Of a stretch of 5,522 bases of DNA, positions 4,958-5,522 are shown one piece after another. The DNA comes from Ponticaulis sp. (GTDB lineage Bacteria; Pseudomonadota; Alphaproteobacteria; Caulobacterales; Hyphomonadaceae): contig PABS01000062.1 of NCBI GenBank assembly GCA_002699325.1, positions 5,658 to 11,179 on the forward strand. The letters are read 5' to 3'. Within the stretch, counting starts at the first letter, position 1; every line of letters starts with the position of its first letter. The notes under the pieces were generated by a model that saw nothing but the letters and a program-made list of their open reading frames with translations, was not told the DNA's origin and did not search any database. The position numbers were made by a program, and so were the translations under genes.

Positions 4958-5500
4958 ATGGCTCAGAGTGTTTTTGTTTTTCGAAAGTCGACCCGGATCA
5001 TGTCTGGCGGCCTTGCTGAACTCTGGCCGCAGATTTGTATCGAGCTCGCTTATGACGCCGGCGACCTCCTTGTGTTCGATGAAGAGACAGGCTCGGTCAT
5101 CGACATTTCACCGAAACATCCTCCAGTCAGTCACGTTGCAGATCCAGCCGATACGGCGCCGCCGCGTCGCGGCCGGCCGAAGCTGGGTGTCGTCTCGCGA
5201 GAAGTGACGCTGTTGCCGCGCCACTGGGATTGGCTCTCCAAACAGCGCGGTGGAGCTTCCGCAGCACTTCGCAGACTTGTTGATGACGCCCGCAAAGCTC
5301 AGGAAAGCAGTGACCAGACGCGCCAGCGCCAGGAAGCAGCGCATAAGTTCATGACGGCCATGGCAGGTGACCTTCCGAATTTTGAGGAAGCCTTGAGAAG
5401 CCTCTACAGAGGCGATGCACAATCGTTCGACCAATTCGTTCGGAAGTGGCCAGACGATATTCGCAGCACAGCGACCCAAATGGCTTTTCCGGAAGGATGA
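4958..5500 (+). CDS. DUF2239 family protein with AT-hook-like and ribbon-helix-helix-like segments
   Basis: The 180-residue product matches what I recall of the DUF2239 family, whose function is uncharacterised. The N-terminal part (residues 4-50) looks like a small alpha/beta unit ending in LLVFDEETGSVIDI. A proline-rich linker leads to RRGRPK (70-75), which has the GRP core of an AT-hook. Next comes GVVSREVTLLPRHWDWLSKQRGGASAAL in outline: a strand (80-86), a helix (88-96), a Gly-Gly turn (97-100) and a second helix (101-113). This is the order of a ribbon-helix-helix DNA-binding domain. The C-terminal third (about 125-176) is helical, with AHKFMTAMAGDLPNFEEALRSLYRGD, another family-typical stretch. 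I infer a DNA-binding regulator, possibly acting on the repeats in its own promoter. The family assignment is from memory and the DNA-binding role is inference. Confidence 0.8.
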   Translation: MAQSVFVFRKSTRIMSGGLAELWPQICIELAYDAGDLLVFDEETGSVIDISPKHPPVSHVADPADTAPPRRGRPKLGVVSREVTLLPRHWDWLSKQRGGASAALRRLVDDARKAQESSDQTRQRQEAAHKFMTAMAGDLPNFEEALRSLYRGDAQSFDQFVRKWPDDIRSTATQMAFPEG

Positions 5501-5522
5501 ACTCTCGTCTTTGATGTATTTT

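Noticed and set aside
5400..5413. Palindrome GCCTCT-AC-AGAGGC in the DUF2239 gene.
   Set aside because: It lies wholly inside well-supported coding sequence, with a two-base loop and no adjoining regulatory context.

Overview
The window looks like a stretch of ordinary chromosome from an alphaproteobacterium, possibly of the Caulobacterales/Hyphomonadaceae/Rhodobacterales kind. The reasons are family-level: a ComP/NarX-like membrane kinase with a NarL/FixJ regulator, and at the right end a small GIY-YIG-family protein facing a DUF2239 protein, both of which I associate with alphaproteobacteria. No search was run, so the placement is tentative. I see no rRNA, tRNA, CRISPR array, insertion sequence or integrase.

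Left edge (1-462): the C-terminal 48 residues of a glyoxalase/VOC-type protein end at 147. A perfect 10-bp inverted repeat overlaps its stop codon. About 315 bases without a convincing gene follow. They hold a 16-bp inverted repeat, a related copy of its half-sequence in the opposite orientation 53 bp further on, and a plausible sigma-70 promoter whose spacer contains that second copy.

Centre-left (463-2987): a two-component system. A ten-segment membrane histidine kinase (HisKA_3 plus HATPase) is joined by a 4-base ATGA overlap to a LuxR/NarL-type response regulator. Both phosphotransfer residues are present (His450 and Asp54).

Centre-right (3093-4541): a TauE/SafE-type membrane transporter and, 9 bases later, a COMT-like SAM-dependent O-methyltransferase. 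They form a likely two-gene operon on the same strand as the kinase and regulator, 105 bases downstream. The sequence does not show whether the regulator controls them.

Right end (4542-5500): the methyltransferase converges with no gap on a minus-strand GIY-YIG-like protein, so the two stop codons lie back to back. That gene is divergent from a DUF2239 protein. The DUF2239 protein carries an AT-hook-like motif followed by what reads as a ribbon-helix-helix segment. The 80-base divergent gap contains two identical 13-bp repeats, 25 bp apart, overlapping the predicted promoter. This autoregulated-looking pair, a degenerate nuclease fold plus a putative DNA-binding protein with a shared operator, is the most interesting part of the window.
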